Below are positions 53,849 through 61,984 of a DNA stretch of 64,000 nt, one piece after another; position 1 is the stretch's first letter, and every line of letters starts with the position of its first letter. Where the stretch lies: the NCBI GenBank assembly GCA_018267575.1, contig JAFDYF010000077.1, forward strand, positions 236,788 through 300,787, in the 5' to 3' direction. Source of the DNA: Bacteroidota bacterium. GTDB lineage: Bacteria > Bacteroidota > Bacteroidia > Chitinophagales > Chitinophagaceae. Under the pieces are notes generated by a model, which did not search any database, was not told the origin of the DNA, and worked only from the letters and a program-made list of their open reading frames with translations. Position numbers and translations under genes: made by a program.

Positions 53849-54778
53849 TTAGTTTGTGCTTTTAACAATAAGAGGGTCAACCAAATGGTTATCCCCTTCG
53901 GCTTGTCTTAGCTCCTCACTGGTAAGCGAGCTGCCATCATGGCTCCAGCCCGGAGGCCCAAAAATATAATTCCACTTTATTTTCCAGGGAATGTCTTTTC
54001 TGGAAATATCCTTCACTATGTTTTTCCATTCATGAAACACAATGGATATTGGGGTGATTTTTTCTAGCGGTTTGGTGAGCCCATATTTTTTGGGTTGATA
54101 TTCTTCATCGGGCAGTTCTGGCTGGAAAGTCCCGAACAACTGGTCCCAAATAATGAGAAACATACCCATGTTTTTGTCCAAATATTTTGGGTTGGAAGCA
54201 TGGTGAACCCGGTGGTGGGAGGGGGTAACAAAAACATGTTCTAGCCAGCCCATCTTTTTTATCAGTTCTGTGTGGACAAAAATGCCCCAAATTTGTGTAG
54301 CAGCGTAAATGAAGATAATATCCACTGGTTTAAAGCCACAAACTGCGAGCGGTATAAAATAAATAAAACGATATAATGGCTGAAATACAGATGAGCGGAA
54401 CCCTACCGTAAAATTCATTAGTTCTGATGAATGATGCGTAACATGTATGGCCCAAAAAAATCGGATTTCATGGTCAAAACGGTGTAGCCAATAATAAAGA
54501 AAATCTTCAAATAGCAATAGCATCAACCAATAACTTACCACATGGGTAAATGAGAAAAAACGATGATTGTAGAAATAAACCAGCACAACCACATACACGG
54601 CACGGAACAAAAGATCGATACCTGCATTTAAAACCATCAGGTAGAAATTAGTAATGCTGTCTTTCCAAGTATATAATCTGCGGTGCTGGTAACTACTGAG
54701 CAGGATTTCGAGACCGATTATGAAAATATAAATCGGCGTGCTTGTTAGGATCAGTATTTGTTCGCGAAGTTCGGTCAC
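53849..54778 (-). CDS. sterol desaturase / fatty acid hydroxylase family membrane protein
   Basis: A 309-residue membrane protein with several N-terminal helices and the di-iron histidine boxes of the fatty acid hydroxylase superfamily: HRFDHE (HxxxH), HVTHHSS (HxxHH) and HRVHHAS (HxxHH), in the order and spacing of the family. Such enzymes hydroxylate or desaturate lipids using oxygen. The substrate here is unknown. The start is a GTG at 54776-54778; the first ATG would be about 48 codons later and cut off a conserved helix. It is convergent with the NlpC/P60 gene and divergent from the YkgJ gene. Confidence 0.88.
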   Translation of the reverse strand: MTELREQILILTSTPIYIFIIGLEILLSSYQHRRLYTWKDSITNFYLMVLNAGIDLLFRAVYVVVLVYFYNHRFFSFTHVVSYWLMLLLFEDFLYYWLHRFDHEIRFFWAIHVTHHSSELMNFTVGFRSSVFQPLYRFIYFIPLAVCGFKPVDIIFIYAATQIWGIFVHTELIKKMGWLEHVFVTPSHHRVHHASNPKYLDKNMGMFLIIWDQLFGTFQPELPDEEYQPKKYGLTKPLEKITPISIVFHEWKNIVKDISRKDIPWKIKWNYIFGPPGWSHDGSSLTSEELRQAEGDNHLVDPLIVKSTN

Positions 54779-54814
54779 AGGTCACAAAATTAGTCAATAT
54801 GGGAATTCGACAAT

Positions 54815-54850
54815 GAGCTAATTTGATAAGGAGCTAATATGCTAATTTGC
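54815..54850 (+). repeat. short GCTAAT-type intergenic repeat, copy 1
   Basis: Three GCTAAT units (54817, 54833 and 54841) are spaced by TTTGATAAGGA-like and AT-rich words. The same words, in both orientations, recur at 59294-59434, downstream of rpoA. Confidence 0.7.
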
Positions 54851-54887
54851 ATGATTTAAGGAAAGTTATTTTTAAGAACAAAAGACT

Positions 54888-55370
54888 ATGGACTATCAAC
54901 TCCCTATTCATTGGGAAAAGAAATCTGCAGAGCATCAAAAGCAATACAAAAATTATTTGCAAAGAGCCGATAAGAACAAAGTGCTGAAGTTGTTGCCCGA
55001 CCTTCATGAGGAAGCTTTTGAAAAAATAGATTGCTTAAAATGTGCCAATTGTTGCAAAAAGTTCTCCCCTCGGTTCAAGACCCCTGATATAAAGCGGATT
55101 TCCAGACTTTTGAAGATGAAGGAAGGTGATTTTATAGAAACCTATCTTCGGTTAGACGAAGACGGGGATTATGTGACCCAAAGTCACCCTTGTCCATTTC
55201 TTGGAGAAGATAATTTTTGTTCCATTTATGATAACCGCCCTTCCGATTGCCATCGCTTTCCCTATACTGATGAGGATGTGATCCTTAAACGCCAGCCATT
55301 AACACTTAAAAATTCCAGTTTTTGCCCGATTGTGTATTATGTGTTGGAGGCGTTGCTTAAGGAAGCTTAA
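54888..55370 (+). CDS. YkgJ-family cysteine cluster protein
   Basis: A 160-residue cytoplasmic protein of the YkgJ type (PF03692), thought to bind Zn or an Fe-S cluster. The cysteines are arranged as expected: CLKCANCCKKFSPRF near residue 49-63, then SHPCPFLGEDNFCSIYDNRP and SDCHRFPYTDEDV, with a last Cys at NSSFCPIVYYV. The first and second clusters give the family pattern CxxCxxCC ... CxxL...C..Y..RP..C. The function is unknown. It lies between a lipid hydroxylase gene and a second unknown gene, with repeat-rich DNA downstream. Confidence 0.88.
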   Translation: MDYQLPIHWEKKSAEHQKQYKNYLQRADKNKVLKLLPDLHEEAFEKIDCLKCANCCKKFSPRFKTPDIKRISRLLKMKEGDFIETYLRLDEDGDYVTQSHPCPFLGEDNFCSIYDNRPSDCHRFPYTDEDVILKRQPLTLKNSSFCPIVYYVLEALLKEA

Positions 55371-55371
55371 C

Positions 55372-55523
55372 ACTTAAGGCTAAACGCTAAACGCTGGACG
55401 CATGAGGCTAAACGCCTCTATAAGGAGGCTATTTTCATTTGTAAAGAATCAAAAACTGTATATTAAAAGCAGCCTTTAACTCAATTAGGCGTTTTGCGTT
55501 CAGCGTCAAGCCTTCCGCGTAAA
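55372..55523 (+). repeat. AACGCT-type intergenic repeat block
   Basis: The 211-base gap between two genes is largely repeat. On the left is GGCTAAACGCTAAACGCTGG; on the right the inverted form, GGCGTTTTGCGTTCAGCGTC. A small GCCTC/GAGGC hairpin with TATTTTC (55414-55435) may end the upstream gene. Related words recur at 56331-56368, 60094-60140 and 62021-62068. Confidence 0.7.
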
Positions 55524-55581
55524 ATGATTTTTTCCCTTGTTCCCATACTTTCGTAAATTGTTTCCATAAAACGATTGTCAT

Positions 55582-55977
55582 ATGATAAAATTCAATGAGC
55601 TTAAAGTTGGCGATATGGTCAACGTCGAATTTGAAGGCCAAATGCGTGTAGGTGAAGTGATTGATCTTGACAGGGAAGACAAATTGGTTTGTGTGGAAAC
55701 CGAAGTGCAGGAGTTTTGGTATGAACCCCAACATTTGTTTCCCTTACCAATAACCGATGCCCAACTCAAAAGCTTCGGTTTTGAAAAAATTGAAAATGCC
55801 GACGGTTCCGTGAAATATATGAAAGAGGCATTCCGGATCCTGCTGCACAAGAATGACGATTTTTCGGCTTTTGAAATGTGGTACCGGGAAGACCGGAGGC
55901 ATATCACCCACCCCATTTTTTTTCATGAACTGCAAAACCATTATTTGCAGATGACCAAGGTTGAACTGGCCCAGTAA
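55582..55977 (+). CDS. conserved hypothetical protein, 131 aa
   Basis: Function not recognised. The 131-residue soluble protein begins MIKFNELKVGDMVNVEFEGQ, continues RVGEVIDLDREDKLVCVETE with a compact beta-barrel-like character, and ends with a helix HPIFFHELQNHYLQMTKVEL. The ending resembles the VHxLQNLYFALTGEEL run found in many short Bacteroidota proteins, some phage-related; no role is known. No signal or membrane segment is present. The first two thirds could be an SH3-like or KOW-like fold (VGDxVxVEFxG), an inference only. It lies just upstream of infA, where secY or map would stand in many other genomes. Confidence 0.75.
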   Translation: MIKFNELKVGDMVNVEFEGQMRVGEVIDLDREDKLVCVETEVQEFWYEPQHLFPLPITDAQLKSFGFEKIENADGSVKYMKEAFRILLHKNDDFSAFEMWYREDRRHITHPIFFHELQNHYLQMTKVELAQ

Positions 55978-56060
55978 GCAGGTTTTTGAGCCATTTTATT
56001 GCGAATTAGGCACATAAAACAGGTTATTATCCACAAAAAAAGGGAATTTTTCCACGAAAT

Positions 56061-56092
56061 TTTCTTATTTCGGGTTGATATTCCTATCTTTG
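56061..56092 (+). promoter_or_regulatory. promoter-like boxes upstream of infA
   Basis: TATCTTTG (56085-56092) matches TAnnTTTG exactly, 16 bases before the infA ATG. TTTC (56061-56064) lies 20 bases upstream in place of TTTG. This gives the ribosomal operon fragment its own promoter. Confidence 0.5.
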
Positions 56093-56108
56093 CGCTCCCA
56101 AAAATTGT

Positions 56109-56327
56109 ATGGCTAAACAAGCGCTCATTAAACAAGATGGTACTATTATCGAAGCTTTATCCAATGCTATGTTCAAAGTAAAGCTGGAAAATGGGCATGA
56201 GATTTTAGCAACGATATCGGGTAAGATGAGGATGAATTATATCCGAATTCTTCCGGGCGATAAAGTGGGAGTAGAGATGAGCCCATACGATTTAACAAGG
56301 GGAAGAATCATTTTCAGGTACAAATAA
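56109..56327 (+). CDS. infA: translation initiation factor IF-1
   Basis: IF-1 binds the A site of the 30S subunit during initiation. The 72-residue OB-fold protein reads [40 protein letters not shown] and [20 protein letters not shown], ending IIFRYK; this is a full-length standard IF-1. The usual neighbours secY and map are not upstream here; an unknown gene takes that place. The operon continues with rpmJ after a 57-base repeat-containing spacer. Confidence 0.96.
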   Translation: MAKQALIKQDGTIIEALSNAMFKVKLENGHEILATISGKMRMNYIRILPGDKVGVEMSPYDLTRGRIIFRYK

Positions 56328-56330
56328 TAT

Positions 56331-56368
56331 AACGCTGAACGCGTAAGCATAACGCTAAACGCTGAGGG
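56331..56368 (+). repeat. AACGCT repeat inside the ribosomal operon
   Basis: AACGCTGAACGCGTAAGC and AACGCTAAACGCTGAGGG stand side by side between infA and rpmJ. The same words occur downstream of the YkgJ gene and near carA. Confidence 0.7.
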
Positions 56369-56384
56369 CAAAAAGCAGAATAAA

Positions 56385-56501
56385 ATGAAAGTAAGGGCAT
56401 CTATTAAAAAGCGCAGCGCAGATTGCAAAATCGTAAGAAGAAAAGGCAAGCTGTACGTAATCAACAAAAAAAACCCACGCTTTAAACAGCGCCAAGGGTA
56501 A
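56385..56501 (+). CDS. rpmJ: 50S ribosomal protein L36 (zinc-free type)
   Basis: The 38-residue L36 begins [20 protein letters not shown] and ends [12 protein letters not shown], the standard layout. It is too short for many gene finders. In zinc-binding L36, four ligands (three Cys and a His) hold a metal; here only one Cys (CKIVRRK) remains and the others are Ser, Asn and Phe, so it is the C-minus, zinc-independent form. It stands in the expected place between infA and rpsM. Confidence 0.95.
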   Translation: MKVRASIKKRSADCKIVRRKGKLYVINKKNPRFKQRQG

Positions 56502-56586
56502 TTTTTAGTTTTCAGTTCACTGTACATGCAGTATAGCTGAAACCAGAAAAACAACAAAAATTAAAAACAAACAATAAACAAATAAT

Positions 56587-56970
56587 ATGGCTCGTATTGC
56601 CGGTGTGGATTTACCAAAAAATAAAAGAGGGGAAATTGGTCTTACCTATATCTATGGTATTGGCGTATCCACAGCAAGATATATTTTAGACAAAGCCGGC
56701 ATCAGCCGTGAGAAAAAAGTGAGTGAGTGGAATGATGATGAGTTGAATGCTATCCGTAATACGATTACCAACGAATTTAAAGTAGAAGGTGCTTTGCGCT
56801 CTGAAGTACAAATGAGCATCAAGCGTTTGCTTGATATCGCTTGCTACCGCGGTCTGCGTCACCGTAAAGGTTTGCCAGTGCGTGGCCAGCGTACCCGTAC
56901 CAATAGCCGTACACGTAAAGGGAAACGTAAGACAGTTGCTGGTAAAAAGAAAGTAGCTGCTAAGAAATAA
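56587..56970 (+). CDS. rpsM: 30S ribosomal protein S13
   Basis: S13 of the small subunit head, contacting tRNA and the B1 bridges. The 127-residue product begins [20 protein letters not shown], has [18 protein letters not shown] (the HhH-like helix region), then [20 protein letters not shown] and the basic tail [19 protein letters not shown]. Length and order are normal. It is followed by rpsK after 38 bases. Confidence 0.97.
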   Translation: MARIAGVDLPKNKRGEIGLTYIYGIGVSTARYILDKAGISREKKVSEWNDDELNAIRNTITNEFKVEGALRSEVQMSIKRLLDIACYRGLRHRKGLPVRGQRTRTNSRTRKGKRKTVAGKKKVAAKK

Positions 56971-57008
56971 TCAATCATAAATAAGATATAGGAATCACAA
57001 TATAAGTT

Positions 57009-57413
57009 ATGGCAAAAGCACAAGCACCAAATGCGAAAGCAGCAGCAAAAAAGAGAGTGGTAAAAGTTGATGTATATGGGGACGCTCATATCAATGCTAC
57101 TTTCAACAACATTATTATCAGCATCACCAATAAGCAAGGGCAGGTGATTTCTGCCAGCAGTGCTGGTAAAATGGGCTTCAAAGGCTCTAAGAAAAATACT
57201 CCCTATGCTGCACAAATGGCTGCAGCCGATGCCGCTAAAATTGCTACCGATGCGGGTCTGAAAAAAGTGGATGTGTTTGTGAAAGGACCTGGCTCGGGCA
57301 GGGAAGGTGCTATTCGTTCATTGGCAAACAATGGTATTGAAGTGGTAATGATTAAAGATGTTACCCCCATGCCACACAACGGTTGCCGGCCTCCAAAGAA
57401 AAGAAGAGTATAG
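57009..57413 (+). CDS. rpsK: 30S ribosomal protein S11
   Basis: S11 lies on the 30S platform near the decoding and mRNA exit regions. The 134-residue product has [20 protein letters not shown], the motif [19 protein letters not shown] and the C-terminal [20 protein letters not shown] then [12 protein letters not shown], all conserved. The N-terminal 20 residues are Ala/Lys-rich and probably disordered. An inverted repeat element and a hairpin separate it from rpsD. Confidence 0.97.
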   Translation: MAKAQAPNAKAAAKKRVVKVDVYGDAHINATFNNIIISITNKQGQVISASSAGKMGFKGSKKNTPYAAQMAAADAAKIATDAGLKKVDVFVKGPGSGREGAIRSLANNGIEVVMIKDVTPMPHNGCRPPKKRRV

Positions 57414-57421
57414 TAATTGTT

Positions 57422-57481
57422 GATTTAGGGATTTTGGGATTTCTGATTTCAGGAAATCGCCAAATCAAAAATCCCCAAATC
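57422..57481 (+). repeat. imperfect inverted repeat (GATTT words) between rpsK and rpsD
   Basis: The left arm (57422-57450) is made of GATTTAGGGATTTTGGGATT and its continuation; the right arm (57453-57481) is an imperfect reverse complement. It could fold in the mRNA. It has the look of a mobile or amplified intergenic element. Confidence 0.7.
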
Positions 57482-57495
57482 AGAAATAAAAATAG

Positions 57496-57534
57496 GGCTG
57501 TTCATTGATTTTAGATTTTTACTGATGAGCAGCC
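57496..57534 (+). promoter_or_regulatory. leader hairpin upstream of rpsD
   Basis: GGCTGTTCAT (57496-57505) and ATGAGCAGCC (57525-57534) pair over 10 positions with one G-U pair and a 19-base loop, 29 bases before the rpsD ATG. No T-run follows. It may be an S4 autoregulation site, by analogy with S4 control in other bacteria; no sequence-level match was available. Confidence 0.35.
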
Positions 57535-57562
57535 GTCACTAAAAAATCACAAAGACAAAATT

Positions 57563-58168
57563 ATGGCACGTTACACAGGCCCTAAAACTAGGATTTCCCG
57601 TATTTTCGGCGAACCTATCTTGGGCAACGGAAAGTATCTAACAAAGAACAGCAACCCTCCTGGGCAACATGGCCCCACCAAAAAGCGCAAACAGCTTGGT
57701 GAGTACGCTATCCAGTTAAAAGAAAAGCAAAAAGCAAAATACACTTACGGAGTGCTGGAGCGCCAGTTCCGCAAGACTTTTGAAGAAGCCGTTCGCCGTA
57801 AAGGTGTAACTGGTGAAAACCTGATCAAACTTCTTGAAGCTCGTTTGGACAATACCGTTTTCCGTTTGGGCATTGCGCCTTCACGCCCTGCTGCACGTCA
57901 GTTGGTAACGCATAAGCATATCACCGTAAACGGAGATGTTGCCAATGTGCCTTCACATCAGTTGAAGCCAGGTGACGTAATCAGCATTAAGGAATCAACC
58001 AAGACCAATGCTGGTCTTGCTGGAGCCATTAAAGGTAAAAATCCTAAGTTCAGTTGGTTGGATTGGAGCGAAGCCGAGATGAAAGGAACTTTTATTGCTT
58101 ATCCAGAGCGTGAAAGTGTTCCTGAGAATATCAAGGAACAATTGATTGTGGAGTTGTACAGCAAATAA
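57563..58168 (+). CDS. rpsD: 30S ribosomal protein S4
   Basis: S4 nucleates 16S rRNA assembly and can regulate its own operon. The 201-residue product starts ARYTGPKTRISRIFGEPILG, has PPGQHGPTKKRKQLGEYAIQ, LEARLDNTVFRLGIAPSRPA and ARQLVTHKHITVNGDVANVP (the S4 RNA-binding domain), and ends at VELYSK. No zinc-binding Cys cluster is present at the N-terminus, so it is the C-minus type. rpoA follows after 129 bases without a clear gene. Confidence 0.97.
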   Translation: MARYTGPKTRISRIFGEPILGNGKYLTKNSNPPGQHGPTKKRKQLGEYAIQLKEKQKAKYTYGVLERQFRKTFEEAVRRKGVTGENLIKLLEARLDNTVFRLGIAPSRPAARQLVTHKHITVNGDVANVPSHQLKPGDVISIKESTKTNAGLAGAIKGKNPKFSWLDWSEAEMKGTFIAYPERESVPENIKEQLIVELYSK

Positions 58169-58297
58169 TAGCTGTACCTAACAATGCAAACCCTGCTGAA
58201 TAGCGGACAAAAAATAAAAGTGTGCGACGCAAGGATGCTTAATAGTAGCAAAAATGCTTAGTTCACCATTCTTACTTAGTAAATAGTAAATTTAAAT

Positions 58298-59296
58298 ATG
58301 GCCATTTTAAATTTCCAGAAACCAGACAAAATCATACTTCAGAAAGCAACGGATTTTGAAGCACAATTTGAATTTCGCCCGTTGGAGCCTGGTTACGCTG
58401 TAACCATTGGCAATGCTTTGCGTAGGGTTCTATTGAACTCGCTGGAAGGTTATGCTATTGTGGGTGTGAAGATTGAAGGAGCGGACCATGAATTTGCCAC
58501 ACTGAAAGGTGTAACCGAAGACGTGGTGGAGATCATCCTAAACTTGAAGCAAGTACGTTTCAAGAAAAAAGTGGAGCAGGAAATTAGCCAAGAAAAAGTG
58601 GTACTGAGCCTGAAGAACCGCACTGAATTCACGGCAGCAACCATTGGTGAAGCTACTTCAGTATTCGAAGTAATGAACCCCAACCTGTTGATCTGCACTA
58701 TGGATTCATCTGCAAAGGTGGAGATTGAGATTACCATCGGCAAAGGTCGTGGTTATGTACCTGCTGAGGACAACAAACCAAAAGATGCACCATTTGGGTA
58801 TATTCCTACCGATTCTATTTTCACGCCAATCAAAAACGTGAAATATTCTATCGAGAATACCCGTGTGGAACAGCGCACTGACTTCGAAAAATTGATCATG
58901 GAAGTTTCTACAGATGGTACCATCCATCCTGAAGAGGCTGTGAAACAAGCATCACGCATCTTGATTCAGCACTTGATGATCATTACTGATGAGAACATTA
59001 CTTTTGATAATAAAGAAGAAAAGAAAGAGGACCTGGTGGACGAACAAACTTTGCAATTGCGCAAGGTGCTGAAGACGCCATTGGAAGATCTCGACCTTTC
59101 TGTTCGTGCCTTCAACTGCTTGAAAGCTGCTAAAATCAACAGCTTAAGCGAATTGGTGACTTACGAGCAAGAAGACCTGATGAAGTTCCGCAACTTTGGT
59201 CAAAAATCTTTGGCTGAGATTGAGCAAGTGCTTGGCGAAAGAGGCCTGCATTTCGGGATGGATCTGGGCAAGTTGAAAGTAGATGATATCGATTAA
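58298..59296 (+). CDS. rpoA: RNA polymerase subunit alpha
   Basis: The alpha subunit dimerises to start RNA polymerase assembly; its C-terminal domain contacts promoters and activators. The 332-residue product has the N-terminal domain (FRPLEPGYAVTIGNALRRVL, LLNSLEGYAIVGVKIEGADH, EFATLKGVTEDVVEIILNLK) and the C-terminal domain (TPLEDLDLSVRAFNCLKAAK, INSLSELVTYEQEDLMKFRN, FGQKSLAEIEQVL). Length is normal. Downstream, a 193-base repeat-rich gap precedes rplQ. Confidence 0.97.
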   Translation: MAILNFQKPDKIILQKATDFEAQFEFRPLEPGYAVTIGNALRRVLLNSLEGYAIVGVKIEGADHEFATLKGVTEDVVEIILNLKQVRFKKKVEQEISQEKVVLSLKNRTEFTAATIGEATSVFEVMNPNLLICTMDSSAKVEIEITIGKGRGYVPAEDNKPKDAPFGYIPTDSIFTPIKNVKYSIENTRVEQRTDFEKLIMEVSTDGTIHPEEAVKQASRILIQHLMIITDENITFDNKEEKKEDLVDEQTLQLRKVLKTPLEDLDLSVRAFNCLKAAKINSLSELVTYEQEDLMKFRNFGQKSLAEIEQVLGERGLHFGMDLGKLKVDDID

Positions 59297-59434
59297 TTAG
59301 CTAATTGGATAATTAGCTAATGTGCTAATGGCTTATCATTTGTAGATATACATTGCATAGTTTAGTTTTTGGGAATTGTGTAATTAGCAAATTATCAAAT
59401 TAGCTAATCAGCACATTATCTCATGAGCACATTA
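59294..59434 (+). repeat. GCTAAT-type intergenic repeat between rpoA and rplQ
   Basis: The left half reads TTAGCTAATTGGATAATTAG and GCTAATGTGCTAATGG; the right half (59381-59434) is the same words inverted (TTAGCAAATTATCAAATTAG, CTAATCAGCACATTATC). The arms could form a long hairpin. The same word family occurs at 54815-54850. Confidence 0.75.
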
Positions 59435-59489
59435 AATAACACAGTCTTGTAATTCCTGACACGGTACAAGGCTCACAAAACAAAAAGTC

Positions 59490-59996
59490 ATGCGTCACGG
59501 AGACAAAATCAAAAATCTAAGCAGGACAGCATCGCATAGAAGAGCGTTGTTGAGCAATTTGGCCTGCCAATTGATCCAGCACAAAAGAGTGGTTACTACT
59601 TTGGCAAAAGCAAAAGCACTGCGTGTTTATGTAGAGCCTTTGATCACCAAAGCAAAAGAAAACACCACCCATCAACGAAGGGTTGTGTTTAGCTATCTTC
59701 AAGATAAAGAAGCCATCACGGAACTTTTTTCTACAGTGGCTACCAAAATCGCAGGTCGCCCCGGTGGTTATACCCGCATCATTAAATTGGGAACCCGTGT
59801 AGGTGACAATGCTGAAACGGCCATGATCGAACTGGTTGACTTTAATGAAATATACGGTAAGGGCAAGGGCGAAGAGAAAGAAGGAGCTAAAAAGACACGT
59901 CGTGGAGGCGCTCGCAAAAAAGTAGAGACTACAGAAGCTACGGCAACTGCAGCACCTGAAGCAGCCGCACCCGCAAAAGAAGAAGCATCGAAGTAA
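59490..59996 (+). CDS. rplQ: 50S ribosomal protein L17
   Basis: L17 lies near the tunnel exit of the 50S subunit. The 168-residue product starts [20 protein letters not shown] and has [40 protein letters not shown] and [20 protein letters not shown], the full L17 core. About 45 residues of Lys/Arg-rich then Ala/Glu/Pro-rich tail ([17 protein letters not shown] ...) extend beyond the usual length and are probably disordered; such tails are seen in other Bacteroidota. A terminator follows, closing the operon. Confidence 0.96.
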   Translation: MRHGDKIKNLSRTASHRRALLSNLACQLIQHKRVVTTLAKAKALRVYVEPLITKAKENTTHQRRVVFSYLQDKEAITELFSTVATKIAGRPGGYTRIIKLGTRVGDNAETAMIELVDFNEIYGKGKGEEKEGAKKTRRGGARKKVETTEATATAAPEAAAPAKEEASK

Positions 59997-60021
59997 GGAT
60001 GAACAAAACTTTTTAAATAGT

Positions 60022-60052
60022 AAAGCTGCGCAGGAATTGCGCAGCTTTTTTT
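60022..60052 (+). terminator. Rho-independent terminator of the ribosomal operon
   Basis: AAAGCTGCGCA and TGCGCAGCTTT form an 11-bp stem with a 5-base loop and a run of seven T. It lies 26 bases past the rplQ stop. Confidence 0.92.
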
Positions 60053-60271
60053 ATGCCTTGAAAAGGATGTAGGGAGGAGGTAGAGGGCATGAAGCGGAAG
60101 GCTGAACGCTAAAAGCTGAAAGCTTGAGGCATGAGGTAAGAGGAGTAGGGTGGTTGTAAATATCAACTTATCAACCAATCAACATTTCAACCTTCCTTAA
60201 AATAGCATGTGAAAAAATAATAACCACAAACCGTTTCTAATTTCTTTTATTTGCAAAACATTTTAACAGCA
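60053..60271 (+). repeat. mixed short-repeat block upstream of carA
   Basis: This gap contains a run of purine-rich words (AGGGAGGAGGTAGAGGGC), AAGGCTGAACGCTAAAAGCT, TTGAGGCATGAGGTAAGAGG and ATCAACTTATCAACCAATCA. They belong to the same degenerate word families as other gaps in the last 9 kb. The carA promoter must lie in the last 90 bases, but I see no good consensus match. Confidence 0.55.
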
Positions 60272-61384
60272 ATGCCTTCTTCACAATCTTCAACTCAAAG
60301 TGCTGTATTGCTTTTGGCAGACGGCACGGTTCATTTCGGAAAATCGTTTGGAAAAATTGGTACCACCGCTGGCGAGTTGTGCTTCAACACAGGCATGACA
60401 GGCTATCAGGAAGTGTTTACCGACCCCAGCTATTTTGGTCAAGTATTGATCATGAACAGTGTACACATTGGCAATTACGGCGTTAAGGATGAGGATGTAG
60501 AATCGAACAGTGTGAAGATCCGTGGCTTGATTGGCCGTAACCTCGAAGAACAATTTTCGAGGATGCAGGCCAAGGGTTCCTTGGATGAATACCTCAAAAC
60601 GAACAATATTGTATGTATTGAAGGTGTCGATACTAGGGCATTGGTAGCAGATGTGCGCACAAAAGGAGCGATGAACTGTATTATTTCTTCTGAGATCCTC
60701 GATGTGGAGAAGCTAAAAGCCGAGCTTGCGAAAGTGCCTTCCATGGATGGATTGGAACTGGCATCTACGGTGAGCACTGATAAGGAATATGATTTGGGCG
60801 ATGCAAAATCGGATATCAAAATAGCTGTGCTCGACTTTGGTGTAAAGCAGCATATACTTCAATGCATGGTAGATCGCGGCGCTTATGTAAGAGTCTATCC
60901 GGCCAAAACCCCTTTTGCAAAACTGAAAGAGTTTGGGCCCAATGGGTATTTTCTTTCTAATGGTCCCGGCGACCCGGCACCCATGGATTACGCAGTGATC
61001 ACGGTAAAAGAAATATTGAAAGAAGAAAAACCTTTGTTTGGGATTTGTCTTGGTCATCAATTGCTGGCCTTGGCAAATGATATCCCAACTTTTAAAATGC
61101 ACCACGGCCATCGTGGACTGAACCACCCTGTAAAAAATCTGATTACGGGTAAATGTGAGATCACCACACAGAACCATGGTTTTGGTGTGGACCCGAAGGC
61201 CGTGAAAAAAGCAAGCCATATCGAAATCACGCATGTGAACCTGAATGATGATTCGATTGAAGGAATCCGGTTGAAAGGCAAGCCCGCTTTCTCTGTGCAA
61301 TACCATCCCGAAAGCACGCCCGGCCCACATGATAGCCGGTATCTTTTTGATGAGTTTATTGAGATGATTAAGAAACAGAATTAG
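60272..61384 (+). CDS. carA: carbamoyl phosphate synthase small subunit
   Basis: CarA is the glutaminase that feeds ammonia to CarB, giving carbamoyl phosphate for arginine and pyrimidines. The protein has 370 residues. The N-terminal CarA domain has FGKIGTTAGELCFNTGMTGY and the motif VDTRALVADVRTKGAMN. The class I amidotransferase domain has the nucleophile Cys259 in KPLFGICLGHQLLALA and the His345/Glu347 pair in SVQYHPESTPGPHDS. The ATG at 60272 is used; a frame extending seven codons further has weaker support. carB is not in the window. The neighbouring aroQ suggests a biosynthetic block, but the gap is repeat-rich. Confidence 0.96.
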   Translation: MPSSQSSTQSAVLLLADGTVHFGKSFGKIGTTAGELCFNTGMTGYQEVFTDPSYFGQVLIMNSVHIGNYGVKDEDVESNSVKIRGLIGRNLEEQFSRMQAKGSLDEYLKTNNIVCIEGVDTRALVADVRTKGAMNCIISSEILDVEKLKAELAKVPSMDGLELASTVSTDKEYDLGDAKSDIKIAVLDFGVKQHILQCMVDRGAYVRVYPAKTPFAKLKEFGPNGYFLSNGPGDPAPMDYAVITVKEILKEEKPLFGICLGHQLLALANDIPTFKMHHGHRGLNHPVKNLITGKCEITTQNHGFGVDPKAVKKASHIEITHVNLNDDSIEGIRLKGKPAFSVQYHPESTPGPHDSRYLFDEFIEMIKKQN

Positions 61385-61400
61385 TGGTCATTTTTGTTTC

Positions 61401-61425
61401 ACACAAAGGGCACAAAGGGACAAAG
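61401..61425 (+). repeat. CACAAAGGG-type repeat
   Basis: ACACAAAGGGCACAAAGGG and ACAAAG stand just after the carA stop. This is the word family that often gives false short genes reading HKGHKG. A related block (CGCAGAGGCGCAGGGG) is found at 62094-62150. Confidence 0.6.
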
Positions 61426-61570
61426 TTGAATCTACAAACCAAAATCCCAACTGGATTCCAGTTTAGAGCTTCTCAACTAGTTGTATCAAATTATAAATTG
61501 AACAAAGCCATACCCTACACCTTATACCCTTTGCCTTCTTCCGTATTGTCTTTTTCATTAATTTCATTTC

Positions 61571-61984
61571 ATGAAAATCGCAATCATCAATGGTCCCAAC
61601 CTCAATTTGCTCGGCACAAGAGAACCCGAGGTTTATGGCAATAAAACTTTTGAGGACTTTTTTAAAGAGTTAAAAAACAAATTTCCTGCTGTTGAGTTCA
61701 GTTATTTTCAAAGCAATGTGGAAGGGGAATTGATCAACGAATTGCAGAAGCATGGTTTTTCATTTGATGGTATTATCCTGAACCCGGGGGGTTACACTCA
61801 TACTTCAGTCGCCATTGGCGATGCCATTGCAGCTATTAAAACCCCTGTGATAGAAGTGCATATTTCGAATGTACATGCCCGCGAGGACTTCCGAAAAATT
61901 TCTCATGTTTCGGCTAAATGTAAAGGAACCATTGCTGGATTAGGCATGAAGGGATATGAATTGGCGGTAAGCTATTTTTTGTGA
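61571..61984 (+). CDS. aroQ: 3-dehydroquinate dehydratase, type II
   Basis: AroQ turns 3-dehydroquinate into 3-dehydroshikimate in the shikimate pathway. The 137-residue product has the type II pattern: IAIINGPNLNLLGTREPEVY with the catalytic Tyr22, FFQSNxEGEL-like FQSNVEGELINELQKH, NPGGYTHTSVAIGDAI, and EVHISNVHAREDFRKISHVS with the catalytic His. Type II enzymes form dodecamers. The longer open frame that begins at 61384 is out of phase and not a gene. It stands alone, with repeat DNA on both sides. Confidence 0.95.
   Translation: MKIAIINGPNLNLLGTREPEVYGNKTFEDFFKELKNKFPAVEFSYFQSNVEGELINELQKHGFSFDGIILNPGGYTHTSVAIGDAIAAIKTPVIEVHISNVHAREDFRKISHVSAKCKGTIAGLGMKGYELAVSYFL

Noticed and set aside
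61384..61644. 86-codon frame reading SHKGHKGTK after carA
   Set aside because: A product of the CACAAAGGG intergenic repeat, overlapping the true aroQ start in another frame.
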